Shown here: in pieces, positions 17,445 through 26,207 of the stretch | How the letters are laid out: every line of letters starts with the position of its first letter | Numbering within the stretch: position 1 is the first letter of the stretch | NCBI GenBank assembly: GCA_025362495.1 | Contig: JANYGI010000013.1 | Coordinates: 1 to 64,000 of the forward strand | Direction: 5' to 3' | DNA: 64,000 bases | From: Byssovorax sp. | Lineage (GTDB): Bacteria; Myxococcota_A; Polyangia; Polyangiales; Polyangiaceae | The notes under the pieces: model-generated | Databases searched by the model: none | The model's input: only the letters and a program-made list of their open reading frames with translations | Told to the model about the DNA's origin: nothing | Translations under genes and position numbers: made by a program

Positions 17445-18080
17445 TCAGCTCCCGCAGGTGATGTCGTTCGTGTCCAGGTTCCACCGCCAGGTGCCGCCGG
17501 TGCAGCGCGCGCTCGCACCGAGCTGGATGCAGAAGTTGCCGTAGTTGCAGCGGAGGCCTTCGCTCGTGCAGGCGGTGCCGTCGTTGGGCGCGGTGGTCGG
17601 GCAGCCAGCGGTGTCCGGGGGCGCAGCGCATCGCCACGTCGGCGCGGGATCGGACGGGCCACCATTGCTGACGTCGCACCGGCAGATCGTTGCTGCTCCA
17701 ACGATGCAGATGTCTCCGTACTGCGAGCACACGCCGGGCGGTGGCTCCGTGAAGGCGCAGTGATCCGCGGGCGGGGTGACGCACGCGGGCTCGGGCGCGG
17801 ACCATTCGCCGCTGGTGCAAGTTCGAGCGCGCCTGCACTCGGCGCGGACCTCATCGCCCCAGGTGCAGTGCAAGCCCTCCGCGTCGCACGCGCCGCCCTC
17901 GGGCTCCGTCGCCGGGCAGCGGCTCGAGGTGTCACCGCTGGCGCTGGATGTGCCGCTGGCGCTGGATGTGCCGCCGACGCCGGGGGCACCGCCGGTGCCA
18001 GAAGTGCCGGAGCTACTCTCGCTGGTGCAAGCGATGGGCGACAGTGCCACGGCAAAGAACAAGATGGATCTGAAGCTCAT
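17445..18080 (-). CDS. Cys-containing lipoprotein, paralogue B
   Basis: 211 residues; MSFRSILFFAVALSPIAC gives a lipobox with Cys 18 matching its downstream neighbour. The linker holds a direct GTSSASGTSSASG repeat. Mature-region Cys positions and the phrases PPADHCAFTEPP, IVGAATICRC and PNDGTACTSEGLRCNYGN align closely with the gene at 16773, showing a local duplication. The 57-base gap between them suggests one transcript. Function unknown. Confidence 0.82.
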   Translation of the reverse strand: MSFRSILFFAVALSPIACTSESSSGTSGTGGAPGVGGTSSASGTSSASGDTSSRCPATEPEGGACDAEGLHCTWGDEVRAECRRARTCTSGEWSAPEPACVTPPADHCAFTEPPPGVCSQYGDICIVGAATICRCDVSNGGPSDPAPTWRCAAPPDTAGCPTTAPNDGTACTSEGLRCNYGNFCIQLGASARCTGGTWRWNLDTNDITCGS

Positions 18081-18102
18081 TGCGCCAGCTCAGCATCAAT
18101 TC

Positions 18103-18567
18103 TCAGAGGTGTGCCATTCTTGCCAATTGTGCCACGATTGTCGCCATCACGGCGGCAGCGAGCGCGAGCCCGGCCGAGGCGATCGCAGCCACGCGCGCCG
18201 CCGCGTGGAGATCGCCGACGCGCGCGGGATCGCGGCTGATCCGCGCGGCGACCAGCGTCGACAGCGCGGCCCACGCGAGCAGGATCGCGCCGAACGCGAG
18301 GTGCTCTTTGCGTTCGAAGAGCCAGCCCAGGGCCGGGGATTGGCCGAAGAGGTGCTGCCGGATCCGCGAGCGGTACGGCGCGTCGAGCAGCGCGCCGAGC
18401 GCGCCCGTGAGGGTGATCGCGAGCGCCGCGGCCGCGCTGATCGCGAGCGTCGTGCGGCGCCGTCGCGCGACGAGCAGGAGCGGCAGCGCGACGATCAGCG
18501 CCGCCGTCGCGACCCATGCGACGACCGCGTGGGCGCGCGCGACGAGGTGCACCGCGGCGGGGCTCAT
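18103..18567 (-). CDS. Four-helix integral membrane protein
   Basis: 154 residues with four predicted transmembrane helices (~12-34, 43-61, 90-108 and 122-148). An Arg-rich loop (RRRRTT) after helix 1 suggests that loop is cytoplasmic. It overlaps the preceding gene by four bases (ATGA), so it is translationally coupled to the membrane operon that starts at 20105. The segment DAPYRSRIRQHLFGQSPALGWLFERKEH between helices 2 and 3 could be functional, but I recognise no family. Confidence 0.8.
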   Translation of the reverse strand: MSPAAVHLVARAHAVVAWVATAALIVALPLLLVARRRRTTLAISAAAALAITLTGALGALLDAPYRSRIRQHLFGQSPALGWLFERKEHLAFGAILLAWAALSTLVAARISRDPARVGDLHAAARVAAIASAGLALAAAVMATIVAQLARMAHL

Positions 18568-18872
18568 GGGGCGATCACGGCCTCGAGCACCAGCGCGATC
18601 GTCCCCGTCGCGATCAGCGCGCCGAGCCAGATTACCCTTGTTTTGAAGCCCGAGAGTGCGTAGCCGCCGAACGCGCCGAGGCCGCCCGCGTAGAGCGCCA
18701 CCTGCGCGCGCCAGAGGAACGCGCTGCGGTCCGACCAGATCAACAGGGCCGGGTTGGGCTCCATGTAGAACGCGCGCTCGACGCCGCGGAGGACCGCGTA
18801 GGCGAAGATCGCCGTGGCCGCGCCGGTCGCCGCGGCGATGAGGATCCGCTCTGTTTTGCGAGGCGCGCTCAC
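18564..18872 (-). CDS. Small membrane protein
   Basis: 102 residues from a GTG at 18872 that overlaps the upstream stop codon (GTGA), which decides the start. Earlier in-frame ATGs lie deep inside the neighbouring gene and would add an Arg-rich non-native-looking N-terminus. Three hydrophobic segments (~9-27, 44-68 and 76-100) make it an inner-membrane protein; it holds the phrase ERAFYMEPNPALLIWSDRSAFLWR between helices 1 and 2. It sits between the TPR membrane gene and the four-helix gene, sharing four-base overlaps with both, and probably forms a complex with them. Family not recognised. Confidence 0.75.
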   Translation of the reverse strand: MSAPRKTERILIAAATGAATAIFAYAVLRGVERAFYMEPNPALLIWSDRSAFLWRAQVALYAGGLGAFGGYALSGFKTRVIWLGALIATGTIALVLEAVIAP

Positions 18873-19873
18873 AGGCCGAGGCCTTCGAGGTAGCTCGCGT
18901 CGGTGCGCTCGACGGCGAGGAACGCCGCGGCGATCACGCCTGCCGCGCAGAGGACCCCGCGCGCTGCGCGAGCGCTCGGTCCGCCATCGCCCCAGCCGAG
19001 ACGCCACGCGCGCGCCACCGTGAAGGCCGCGAGCACGCCGAGGCCGAGCCACACGAACGGCCGCGGATCGCCGTCGCCGCGCAGGCGCACGAGCACCGCC
19101 GCGGCGCCGCCGAGGTAGAGCGAGAACGCCACTGCGAGCGGCGGTAACACGGCGCGCGGCAGCTCGCGGATCCCACCGAGGCGCGACGCGGCCTTCGCGA
19201 GCGAGGCCACGGCGATCACGGCGAGCACGGCGAGCACGGCGATCGCGGCGGCGCGGAGGTGGCCACGGCGCACGAGCGCGCGCACCTCGCGGTACGTGGC
19301 CGGCGCGAGATCCGGGTAGCGCTCCACGACCGCGAGCGCCGCGTCGAGATCGCCGAGCTCGCGCTGGAGCTGGGCCAGCTCGCCGAGGGCCAGGCTGCGC
19401 GTGAGGCGATCGCCCGTTTCATCGGCGATCGCAGCGTCGAGGGGGGCCACGGCGCGCCGCGGCTCGCCGAGGCGATGCCACCATGCGTCGGCGATCACCA
19501 GCTCGGCCTCGCCGCGAACGCGCCCCGGGGGAAAGGTCGCCGCGTCGAGCGCGAGCGCTTCGATCACGCTGCGATCGCCGCTCCGCGAGGGATCGCGTCG
19601 GACGGCCGACAGCCGCGTCAGCGGAGCAAAATCGCCCTCGGCGTGCGCCTCGAGATCGGCCGCGCGCGCCCGCGCCGTGGGGACGAACCGCGCGCTCGGA
19701 TCGGCCGCGACGGCGTCGCGATACGCCGCGAGCGCCTCGGCGAAGCGCATCGTTTGGAACGCTCGCTCGGCGCGATCGAACGCCTGCTGCGCGTCCGCTG
19801 CAGGCTCGGCGCGGGACAGCGCCGCGCTGATCAGGATCGCACTGAAGACGAACGCGCTCGCCGCCCGCCTCAT
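18869..19873 (-). CDS. TPR-like protein with C-terminal membrane helices
   Basis: 334 residues. I start at 19873 because MRRAASAFVFSAILISAALSRA is a good signal peptide, while longer versions run into the DUF5522 gene. Residues ~27-215 are helical with tetratricopeptide-like pairs (AFDRAERAFQTMRFAEALAAYRDAV; LALGELAQLQRELGDLDAAL). The C-terminal ~120 residues contain four transmembrane helices. The layout suggests a periplasmic TPR scaffold tethered to a membrane bundle. It overlaps the next gene by four bases and begins 22 bases after the DUF5522 stop. Function unknown. Confidence 0.8.
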   Translation of the reverse strand: MRRAASAFVFSAILISAALSRAEPAADAQQAFDRAERAFQTMRFAEALAAYRDAVAADPSARFVPTARARAADLEAHAEGDFAPLTRLSAVRRDPSRSGDRSVIEALALDAATFPPGRVRGEAELVIADAWWHRLGEPRRAVAPLDAAIADETGDRLTRSLALGELAQLQRELGDLDAALAVVERYPDLAPATYREVRALVRRGHLRAAAIAVLAVLAVIAVASLAKAASRLGGIRELPRAVLPPLAVAFSLYLGGAAAVLVRLRGDGDPRPFVWLGLGVLAAFTVARAWRLGWGDGGPSARAARGVLCAAGVIAAAFLAVERTDASYLEGLGL

Positions 19874-19895
19874 CCGAGGCCGCTCCACGCGGATC

Positions 19896-20105
19896 TCAGC
19901 CGGTGCGCCGCGGAGGCTTCGACGAGAGGCCGACGAGCTGCATCGACGCGAACGGCGCGGCGTCACGGGCGAAGGGGCAGTGACGGCACTTCGAATTGCA
20001 GCAGTAGCCACGCTTCTGGTGGTACGCCGCGGTGAAAACGAACCTGGAGCCATCCATGTAGTAGTCGACGCCTTCGACGAGCGGCGGGGGCTTGGAGTGG
20101 CTCAT
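19896..20105 (-). CDS. DUF5522 family small Cys protein
   Basis: 69 residues with VEGVDYYMDGSRFVFTAAYHQKRG followed by CCNSKCRHCPF. This is the signature of DUF5522, a short bacterial family with a Cys cluster that could bind a metal. The C-terminal ~25 residues are variable. It is the first gene of the minus-strand membrane operon and is divergent from the large lipoprotein at 20182. Biochemical role unknown. Confidence 0.85.
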   Translation of the reverse strand: MSHSKPPPLVEGVDYYMDGSRFVFTAAYHQKRGYCCNSKCRHCPFARDAAPFASMQLVGLSSKPPRRTG

Positions 20106-20181
20106 GATCCTCGCGCGGACAGTGGATCGGTGCGACGAAAGACGCGCCCGCGACGGGCCAGAGAAGTAGGTTACCAGGCGG

Positions 20182-22065
20182 ATGCGTTTTCATCACGGCC
20201 CAATGCGACCTCGCCCACCCGCACTTCACGTTGCCCTGTTCGGCGCGTCGCTTTCGCTCGCCTCGGGTGGCTGCGACGGCTGCCACGGTAGCAAGCCCTA
20301 CACGCCTTACACGCTCTCCGACCCCACCGCCGCGCCGCGCGCGTCGACGGCCCCGCTCGCGGTCAGCGGATCGGCCGCGCCGATCGACGCCGGCGCCGCG
20401 CCGGACGCCGAGGCCCCGCCGTCGTTCGCGATCGTGCCCGGCGGCTCGCCGCCCGGTGACGGAAAGAGCTGGCCGCTCGACGGTGAGGTCGTCGCGCTCG
20501 CGCCGATCGGCCGCGCGTTCGCGGCGGGCCTCGTCGTCGACATGGACGGCGACGGGAAGCGCGATCTGCTCGCGTGGTCGCGCGCGCCCGATGGATTGCG
20601 CGGCGAGCTCTGGTTCGCGCCGGGCGGCAACGTCGCGTCGGCCCGCACGCTGGCCGCGATGCCCGAGGGCCTCGCCGGGCCCGGCTGCAGCGTGGCGACG
20701 CAGATCTCGCAGGTCGGTCCGCGGACGATGCTGCTCGACGTCGCGCCCCGCTGCGGCGGCGCGCACGATAAGGCCGTCCGCTGGATCGCCGTGCTCCGCC
20801 GCGTCGACGCGGGCGCGCCCGAGATCGGCCTCGAGCTGCGCCTCGCCGCGCCCGCGGACGGCGAGACGCTCCAGGTCGCCGTCGACACGCGCGATCGCGA
20901 CGGTGACGGCCGCGGCGATGTGCTCGCGACGATCACGCTCGCGGGCGCGCCGCATCCGCTGCCCAGCGTCGGCGCGCAAGCGAGCGCCTCGCTCGGGTTC
21001 TTCGATCGACCCGCGGGCCTCTCGCGCGATCCCTCCGAGCCCGAGGCCTCGTTCAAGGCCCTCGCGGCGAGCCTCGTCGCCGACGGCCGCCGCAAGACGA
21101 CCGCGCCGCGAGTCTCCGGCGCGGCCCTGGCGCTGCGGCGTCTCCACGGGTTCCTCTGCGACGAGGGCGGCAAGGCGACGATCACCATCAGCGCCGGCGC
21201 GCCTCACTGCGGCGACGCGCGGCCGCTCGAAGACGCCGGCATGGCCGAGGTGGAAGCCGCGCTGAACCTGGGCGATCCGCTCGCGGCGCTCGGGGCGCTC
21301 GCGCGCCTCGAGGCGATGGGCGTTCATCGCAAGGACGTCGACGCGCTGATCGCCAAGAGCATCCCCACGCTGACCGCGAAGGCGGTGCACAAGACCACCG
21401 CCGCGCCGGCCTTCGACTCGCCGCCCTCGTTCTCGCCGCTGGCCTGGGACAGCTCCGGCGATCTCCTGGTTCACACCGTTGACAAAGTTGTCCGCGTCGA
21501 TCATTCGGCCTTCGCAGAGGCCTCGATCGACGCCGCGATGAGCTGGCCGTCGCGCCTGGCGTTCCCCGTCTCGGGCGCCGCCGCGTCCTCGTGGAAGCTC
21601 CTCAGCGTCGAGCGCCGCTGCGACGAGGCCACGCTGATCGCGCACCTCGACTCGGGCGAGATCGCGTTGCCGATCGCCGTCCCACCGAAGTGCACGCCGT
21701 CCGCGCGCGTCACGGCCGAGCTGCTCGGCGCCTCGGATCAGGGCGCGCTCCTCGCCGTCGGCGGCGACCTCGCGGCGATCCCGCTCGCCGCGCTGATCAA
21801 GCCGGTGTTCGCCGACTCGCTCGCGCCCGCCGCCGGGGCTGGAGTCGAGCTGGGCGCCGCGCGATCACCGAACGGGACCACGATTGCCGTGCCGACCGAT
21901 CGCGGCGTCTTCGTGGCGACCGTGAAGAGCGGCGCGCGCACCGCGAAGGGGAAGCTGTGGTCAGGGCCGGACCTCTTCGGCGCGTACCTGTGCGTGCCCT
22001 CGAACGGCGGCGATCGACTGGCGTGCGTGACCGGGACGACGGCGACGATCTACGAAGCGAAGTGA
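20182..22065 (+). CDS. Large lipoprotein with Asp-rich VCBS/FG-GAP-like motifs
   Basis: 627 residues. The signal has a hydrophobic core (ALHVALFGASLSLASGGC) with the lipidated Cys at ~31 of CDGC; ATG 20203 is an alternative start seven residues in. The mature start GCHGSKPYTPYTL followed by an Ala/Pro linker recurs in myxobacterial lipoproteins. Calcium-binding-like loops occur at ~115-125 (DMDGDGKRD) and ~240-250 (DRDGDGRGD), typical of FG-GAP/VCBS propeller blades. The C-terminal half contains beta-rich segments (SFSPLAWDSSGDLLVHT) that also suggest a propeller. No enzyme motif. Probably an outer-surface structural or binding protein; function unknown. Confidence 0.8.
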   Translation: MRFHHGPMRPRPPALHVALFGASLSLASGGCDGCHGSKPYTPYTLSDPTAAPRASTAPLAVSGSAAPIDAGAAPDAEAPPSFAIVPGGSPPGDGKSWPLDGEVVALAPIGRAFAAGLVVDMDGDGKRDLLAWSRAPDGLRGELWFAPGGNVASARTLAAMPEGLAGPGCSVATQISQVGPRTMLLDVAPRCGGAHDKAVRWIAVLRRVDAGAPEIGLELRLAAPADGETLQVAVDTRDRDGDGRGDVLATITLAGAPHPLPSVGAQASASLGFFDRPAGLSRDPSEPEASFKALAASLVADGRRKTTAPRVSGAALALRRLHGFLCDEGGKATITISAGAPHCGDARPLEDAGMAEVEAALNLGDPLAALGALARLEAMGVHRKDVDALIAKSIPTLTAKAVHKTTAAPAFDSPPSFSPLAWDSSGDLLVHTVDKVVRVDHSAFAEASIDAAMSWPSRLAFPVSGAAASSWKLLSVERRCDEATLIAHLDSGEIALPIAVPPKCTPSARVTAELLGASDQGALLAVGGDLAAIPLAALIKPVFADSLAPAAGAGVELGAARSPNGTTIAVPTDRGVFVATVKSGARTAKGKLWSGPDLFGAYLCVPSNGGDRLACVTGTTATIYEAK

Positions 22066-22087
22066 GCGCGGCGATCGTCGCGGCTCG

Positions 22088-23068
22088 CTAGCCGATCACG
22101 CGCAGCACCGGGCCCGCCGACACGCGCACCACGTCGGCGCGGAGGATGTCGCCGTCGAGCACGTAGCGCCCCTCGGCGCCGCCAGGGAAGCGCACGGCGA
22201 AGTCGCGCACCAGAGCGTCGAAGTGCTCCGGGCCGCCGATCGACCGGCCCGCGAGCACCAGCGGCGCGCGCGGGCCGAGCTGCCGCGCCGAGAGCGGGCT
22301 CGCGACGAGGTGCACGCGCGAGGGATCTTCGCCGGCGCGGTACGTCACCTCCATGTGCAGCCCGAGATCCTTCACGACGGCGGCGCACACCAGCGAAAAC
22401 GCCTCGGGATCGAGCGCGGTGCCCTCGACCTCGATCGTGCACGGCATCGGATCGAGCACGCTGCGCGCGTAGGCGCCGCCCCAGAACGACTCGACGAAGA
22501 TCCTCGCGACGATCCGCGCCGCGCCCGCGAGGCCGCGGCCGCCCTCCGCGTAGTAGCGATCGAAGAAGCCCGCGACGAGGCCCGTCCCGAAGATGAAGCC
22601 GATGCGCTCTTCGCAGCGCTCGCCGCGCTCGGCCCGCACGCGCAACGTCGATCGCGCGATCGGCACGCCCGGGCTGGCGATCAAGCGCGCGAGGCGATCG
22701 GCCAGATCCCCGCCGCCGACGGCCGATTTTGCGCTCCAGGCGCGCGCCACCGTCGCCACGGTGCCGCCGGGGAGGAACGCCACCTCCGGCCACGGGGCGT
22801 CGCCGAAGGCCCGCGAGAGCGCCGTCACGCCGGCCATGAACGTCCCGTCGCCGCCCGAGAACACGACGCGCTCGCTCCCGCGCGCGGCGATGGCGGCCAC
22901 CGCGGCGTCGAGGTCGGCGAGGCTCGCCGTCGGGTGCACCACGGCCTTCCCGTTCGCGAGCCGCTTCATCCGCGCGAGCAGATCGGGGCGCGTCCGGTGC
23001 AGGCGCGCGGTGGTGTTGACGATGACGTCGATGGGCCCGTTAGAGCCGATCCCTCGGCGAATGTCCAC
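22088..23068 (-). CDS. Diacylglycerol/lipid kinase-like protein
   Basis: 326 residues from GTG at 23068, chosen as the last start before the conserved DVIVNTTARLHRTRPD. The ATP-binding signature SGGDGT (71-76) and PEVAFLPGGTVATVARAW match the DAGK catalytic fold shared by lipid kinases such as YegS and DgkB. The C-terminal beta-rich domain ends in VRRxxxxxR-like segments. It likely phosphorylates diacylglycerol, a sphingoid base or a related lipid, but the substrate is unknown. Usual DAGK motifs read GGDGT then PxGTxNDxAR; here ATVARAW replaces NDFAR, so activity may be altered. It diverges from the HEAT-repeat gene. Confidence 0.85.
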   Translation of the reverse strand: MDIRRGIGSNGPIDVIVNTTARLHRTRPDLLARMKRLANGKAVVHPTASLADLDAAVAAIAARGSERVVFSGGDGTFMAGVTALSRAFGDAPWPEVAFLPGGTVATVARAWSAKSAVGGGDLADRLARLIASPGVPIARSTLRVRAERGERCEERIGFIFGTGLVAGFFDRYYAEGGRGLAGAARIVARIFVESFWGGAYARSVLDPMPCTIEVEGTALDPEAFSLVCAAVVKDLGLHMEVTYRAGEDPSRVHLVASPLSARQLGPRAPLVLAGRSIGGPEHFDALVRDFAVRFPGGAEGRYVLDGDILRADVVRVSAGPVLRVIG

Positions 23069-23137
23069 CGGGGCGAGGCCTCGCGCGCCCGCCGTTCGCC
23101 GGTGTCGCTCGAGCGCCGTCCTGCTACGTTGCGCCCG

Positions 23138-24475
23138 ATGCTGCGCGCTCTTCGCTTCGCCGCCGTGGGGCTCGTCCTGCTTTGCCAGTGCGGCGGGAGC
23201 GCCTCGCTCCGCGCGGCCGAGGCGGGGCGCTTCACCGGGCTCTCGGCTGTGGTCGCCGGCGAAGTGAAGCGCGGCGAGATCGACGACGGGGAGGCCGTCG
23301 ACCTCGCGCGCGCCATCCTCCGTCGCGATGTCGCGGCCGCCGCGGGCGACGAGGGCGCGTCGCGCATCCGCGGGCTCGCGGGCTGCGCGCGATCGCTCGA
23401 TCGCGCCCTCGAGCACCGCGCAGAAGACGCCGACGCCGCCGCCGCGGCCGCCGCGATGGTGCGCCTCGAAGCGGGGCTGTCGTCGCGCGAAGACTTCGTC
23501 CACTGGACCACCGAAGCGGCGGACGGACCGCACGCCGCGTTTCGCGCGGTCGGCGCCCGCGCGCTCACGGGGGCCGACGACGGCGAGCTACGGCGGAAGC
23601 TGTTCCTCGACGGCGATCAGGCGGTGCGCCTCGCCGCGCTGCGCGCCGCCGCGCTCGCGGTGTCGCCCGCCGACGCCGATGGAATCCTCGACGCGTCGCG
23701 CTTCGATCCCTTCCCGACGGCGCGCACGCAGGCCGTCCGCGCCGCCGGCGCCATCGGCGGCGAGCGCGTCGTCCTCGCCCTGAAAGACCTGTGGTCGTCG
23801 GCCGATCCGATCCTGCGCGAGGCCATCGCGGACGCCTGGGGGACGCCCGCGTCGATCGACGCCGGAGGCCGCCGCGAGCTCTCGTGGGCCGCCGATACGC
23901 AGGGCGGCGTGCCGGCGATCGCCGCGGCCTACGCGCTCGTGCGCGCCGGCAACCACGCCACGCCGGCGCCCACGGGCCCGGGCGTCGCCGAGGCGCTCGG
24001 GGTGATCGAGCGCGCGATCAAATCCGGCGTGACCCACGAGCGAACCTTCGCGATCACCATCGCGCCGCTCGCGGCTCCGGCGCTGCAAAACGCGGTGATT
24101 GAAGCCTCGAAAGACGTCGACGACGACGTCGCGCTCGCGGCCACCGTGCGCCGCCTCGACACCGCCGCCGAGCAGGGTGGTGCGTCTCCCGCCGATCGTC
24201 CGGCGCTGATCGCCAAGCTCCTCGCCGCCGCGACCTCGGGCGAGAAGATGCGCGGCCTCGTCGCGCGCAACGCGCTGGCTCGCCTCGGCGCGCGCGACGT
24301 GCTCCCGCTGCTCGACAAAGAGGCGACCTCGACCGATGCGCAGGCGCGCAAGGCCGCGGGCACGGCCTTCGTCGCGCTCGGCGAATTGCCGCGCGCCGTC
24401 GTGCTCGCCGCCGACGCCGACGCGCGCGTTCGCGACGGCGTCGCGTGCTCGCTGCTCACCCGCGCCGCGCGCTGA
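23138..24475 (+). CDS. HEAT-repeat lipoprotein
   Basis: 445 residues. MLRALRFAAVGLVLLCQC provides a short signal with Cys 16 or 18 as lipidation site. The rest is Ala/Arg/Asp-rich all-helical sequence with HEAT-type repeats, for example AVRLAALRAAALAVSPADAD, PTARTQAVRAAGAIGGERVV and RGLVARNALARLGARDVLP. Such periplasmic HEAT proteins usually act as interaction scaffolds. A 70-base space separates it from the divergent lipid-kinase-like gene. The partner is unknown, and no catalytic motif is seen. Confidence 0.83.
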   Translation: MLRALRFAAVGLVLLCQCGGSASLRAAEAGRFTGLSAVVAGEVKRGEIDDGEAVDLARAILRRDVAAAAGDEGASRIRGLAGCARSLDRALEHRAEDADAAAAAAAMVRLEAGLSSREDFVHWTTEAADGPHAAFRAVGARALTGADDGELRRKLFLDGDQAVRLAALRAAALAVSPADADGILDASRFDPFPTARTQAVRAAGAIGGERVVLALKDLWSSADPILREAIADAWGTPASIDAGGRRELSWAADTQGGVPAIAAAYALVRAGNHATPAPTGPGVAEALGVIERAIKSGVTHERTFAITIAPLAAPALQNAVIEASKDVDDDVALAATVRRLDTAAEQGGASPADRPALIAKLLAAATSGEKMRGLVARNALARLGARDVLPLLDKEATSTDAQARKAAGTAFVALGELPRAVVLAADADARVRDGVACSLLTRAAR

Positions 24476-24648
24476 TCAAGCCTCCGCGGCCGTTAACATT
24501 CACACACGCCGCGTTAAGAGCGCGACCACAGGGGGCTCTAGCTTCACCCTCGACCGGCCGCTCGAAACGTCGAGACGACGCCTGTCGACGGCAGATTACC
24601 CGGAGCTCGACGCGCGATGCGCGAGGGCCAATCGAGGAGAAATTTCCC

Positions 24649-25614
24649 ATGATGTCCTTTCGTCGCCTTGGTTTTTTGACTGCGATCCCGCTCGTCGGCG
24701 CGCTGCTCGGAGTGACCGGTTGCGGCGGAGACACCGCGTCGGGCAAGGCCACCGATCCGACCGACGGGGCCGCGCAGGGGCTCGCTCAGGACAAGACCGT
24801 GGCCGCCGCCGACACCCGCGCTGAGCGCCCCGAGGGGCCTCGCGGCCATGGCCCCGGCGGGCCGGAGCGTCTGCTGATGGCCGCGCTCCACGAGCTCGAT
24901 CTCACCGACGCGCAGAAGAAGACCATCCAGACTGCGATGGACAAGCTGGCGCCGCCCGCGCGCGGCGAGCGCGGCCCGCGTGACGGCGCGGCGTTCACGA
25001 CGCTCTCGGCCGGCGTGCGCGCCGGGAAGATCGACACCCAGGCGGTGCTCGCGGGCATCGGCGCCCCGGAGCGCGGCTTCGCGGCGCGCGCGGTCGAGAT
25101 CGCCACGGCGCTCGACACGCTGCACGCGACGCTCACGAAGGAGCAGCGCCGCGCCCTCGTCGACGGCATGGCGAAGCGGATGGCCGAGCACGGCCCGCCC
25201 GATCTGGAGCGCGATCACGATCACGATCGCGGCGGCCCCGACGGCGGCCCGCTCGGCCACATGCTGAGCGCTCTCTCGCTCACGGCGGCGCAGCAGACCT
25301 CGATCGACAGCGCGCTCGCGGCGCAGCGCCCGGCCGCCGTCGATCACGACGCGATGAAGAAGCAATTCGAAGCGCGCGGCGCCCTGATGCGCGCGCGGAT
25401 GGAGAGCTTCGCGGCCGACACGTTCGACGCCAAGGCGTTCGTCGCGCCGCCCGCCGACGCCCCGCAACGCGCGATGATGCACCCCCTCGCGCGGATGGTG
25501 AACGAGCTCGCCGTCGTCGTCCCGCTGCTCGAGCCGGCGCAGCGCGAGACGCTCGCGGCGATGCTCGAGAAGGGCCCGCCCGGCGGACGCGAGCACGGTC
25601 CCGGCCCCCGTTGA
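24649..25614 (+). CDS. Spy/CpxP-like periplasmic lipoprotein with LTxxQ motifs
   Basis: 321 residues; ATG at 24649 has GAGGAGAAA upstream. Lipobox LLGVTGC puts the lipidated Cys at ~24. Two helical cores carry the LTxxQ-type signature of the Spy/CpxP chaperone-sensor family: LTDAQKKTIQTAMDKL (~83) and LTAAQQTSIDSALAAQ (~207). A His/Asp-rich loop (DLERDHDHDRGG) and a Gly/Pro/His-rich tail suggest metal binding. In enterobacteria such proteins buffer envelope stress and inhibit a two-component sensor. Here a degraded two-component pair lies 200 bases downstream on the same strand, a suggestive context. The family match is by motif only. Confidence 0.8.
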   Translation: MMSFRRLGFLTAIPLVGALLGVTGCGGDTASGKATDPTDGAAQGLAQDKTVAAADTRAERPEGPRGHGPGGPERLLMAALHELDLTDAQKKTIQTAMDKLAPPARGERGPRDGAAFTTLSAGVRAGKIDTQAVLAGIGAPERGFAARAVEIATALDTLHATLTKEQRRALVDGMAKRMAEHGPPDLERDHDHDRGGPDGGPLGHMLSALSLTAAQQTSIDSALAAQRPAAVDHDAMKKQFEARGALMRARMESFAADTFDAKAFVAPPADAPQRAMMHPLARMVNELAVVVPLLEPAQRETLAAMLEKGPPGGREHGPGPR

Positions 25615-25814
25615 TCTCCCTCGCGCGGCAGGGCCCCCGTCCTCCCCACGCCGCGCCTCGCCGCGCCCTTTTCCTCTGTCATCGTCGCGCCCGCGATCGC
25701 GTCGCGGCGCCCCTCACGCGGCAGCGTGGCTCCTCACGTGATCCACGCGGCGACGATGTTGACGATCCCGGGCGCGGCGCCTCGCGCCGCTTCGCGGTGC
25801 TAGGCTCGGCCCCC

Positions 25815-26207
25815 ATGATCCCTGCGGAAGAACGCGTCACTTCGATCGTGTACGTGGAAGACGACGAGAAGCTCGCGCGCCTCACCGGCCCCGCCTCGGG
25901 CTGGATCGTCGCAGGGCCGCTGTCGATCGATCCCGGCGCGCGCCGGGTGACGCTCGACGGCGCCGAGCTCGCGCTCACCACCTACGAGTTCGAGCTCCTC
26001 CGCGTCCTGGCCGAGCGCGCCGGGCGCGTGCTCACGCGCGAGCAGCTCGTCGATCTCGTGCGCGGCAGCGCCGACGAGGCCTTCGACCGATCCATCGATG
26101 TTCACGTCTCGCACCTGCGCCGCAAGCTCGGCGACGATCCACGCAGCCCCCGCCTGCTCAAGACGGTGCGCGGGATTGGCTACCTCCTCGGCGCCGAGCG
26201 AGGGTGA
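25815..26207 (+). pseudogene. OmpR-type response regulator lacking its receiver domain
   Basis: 130 residues. The start SIVYVEDDEKLARLT is the beta1-alpha1 portion of a receiver domain with the acidic pair. The sequence then jumps directly to GPASGWIVAGPLSIDPGARR, which normally begins the winged-helix output domain. The ~90-100 residues that would carry the phosphoacceptor Asp and the switch Thr/Lys are missing, without a frameshift. The OmpR/PhoB DNA-binding domain is intact, with an LTTYEFELLRVLA start, SIDVHVSHLRRKLG recognition helix and VRGIGYLL wing. It may still bind DNA constitutively. The stop overlaps the histidine kinase start (GTGA). Confidence 0.78.
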
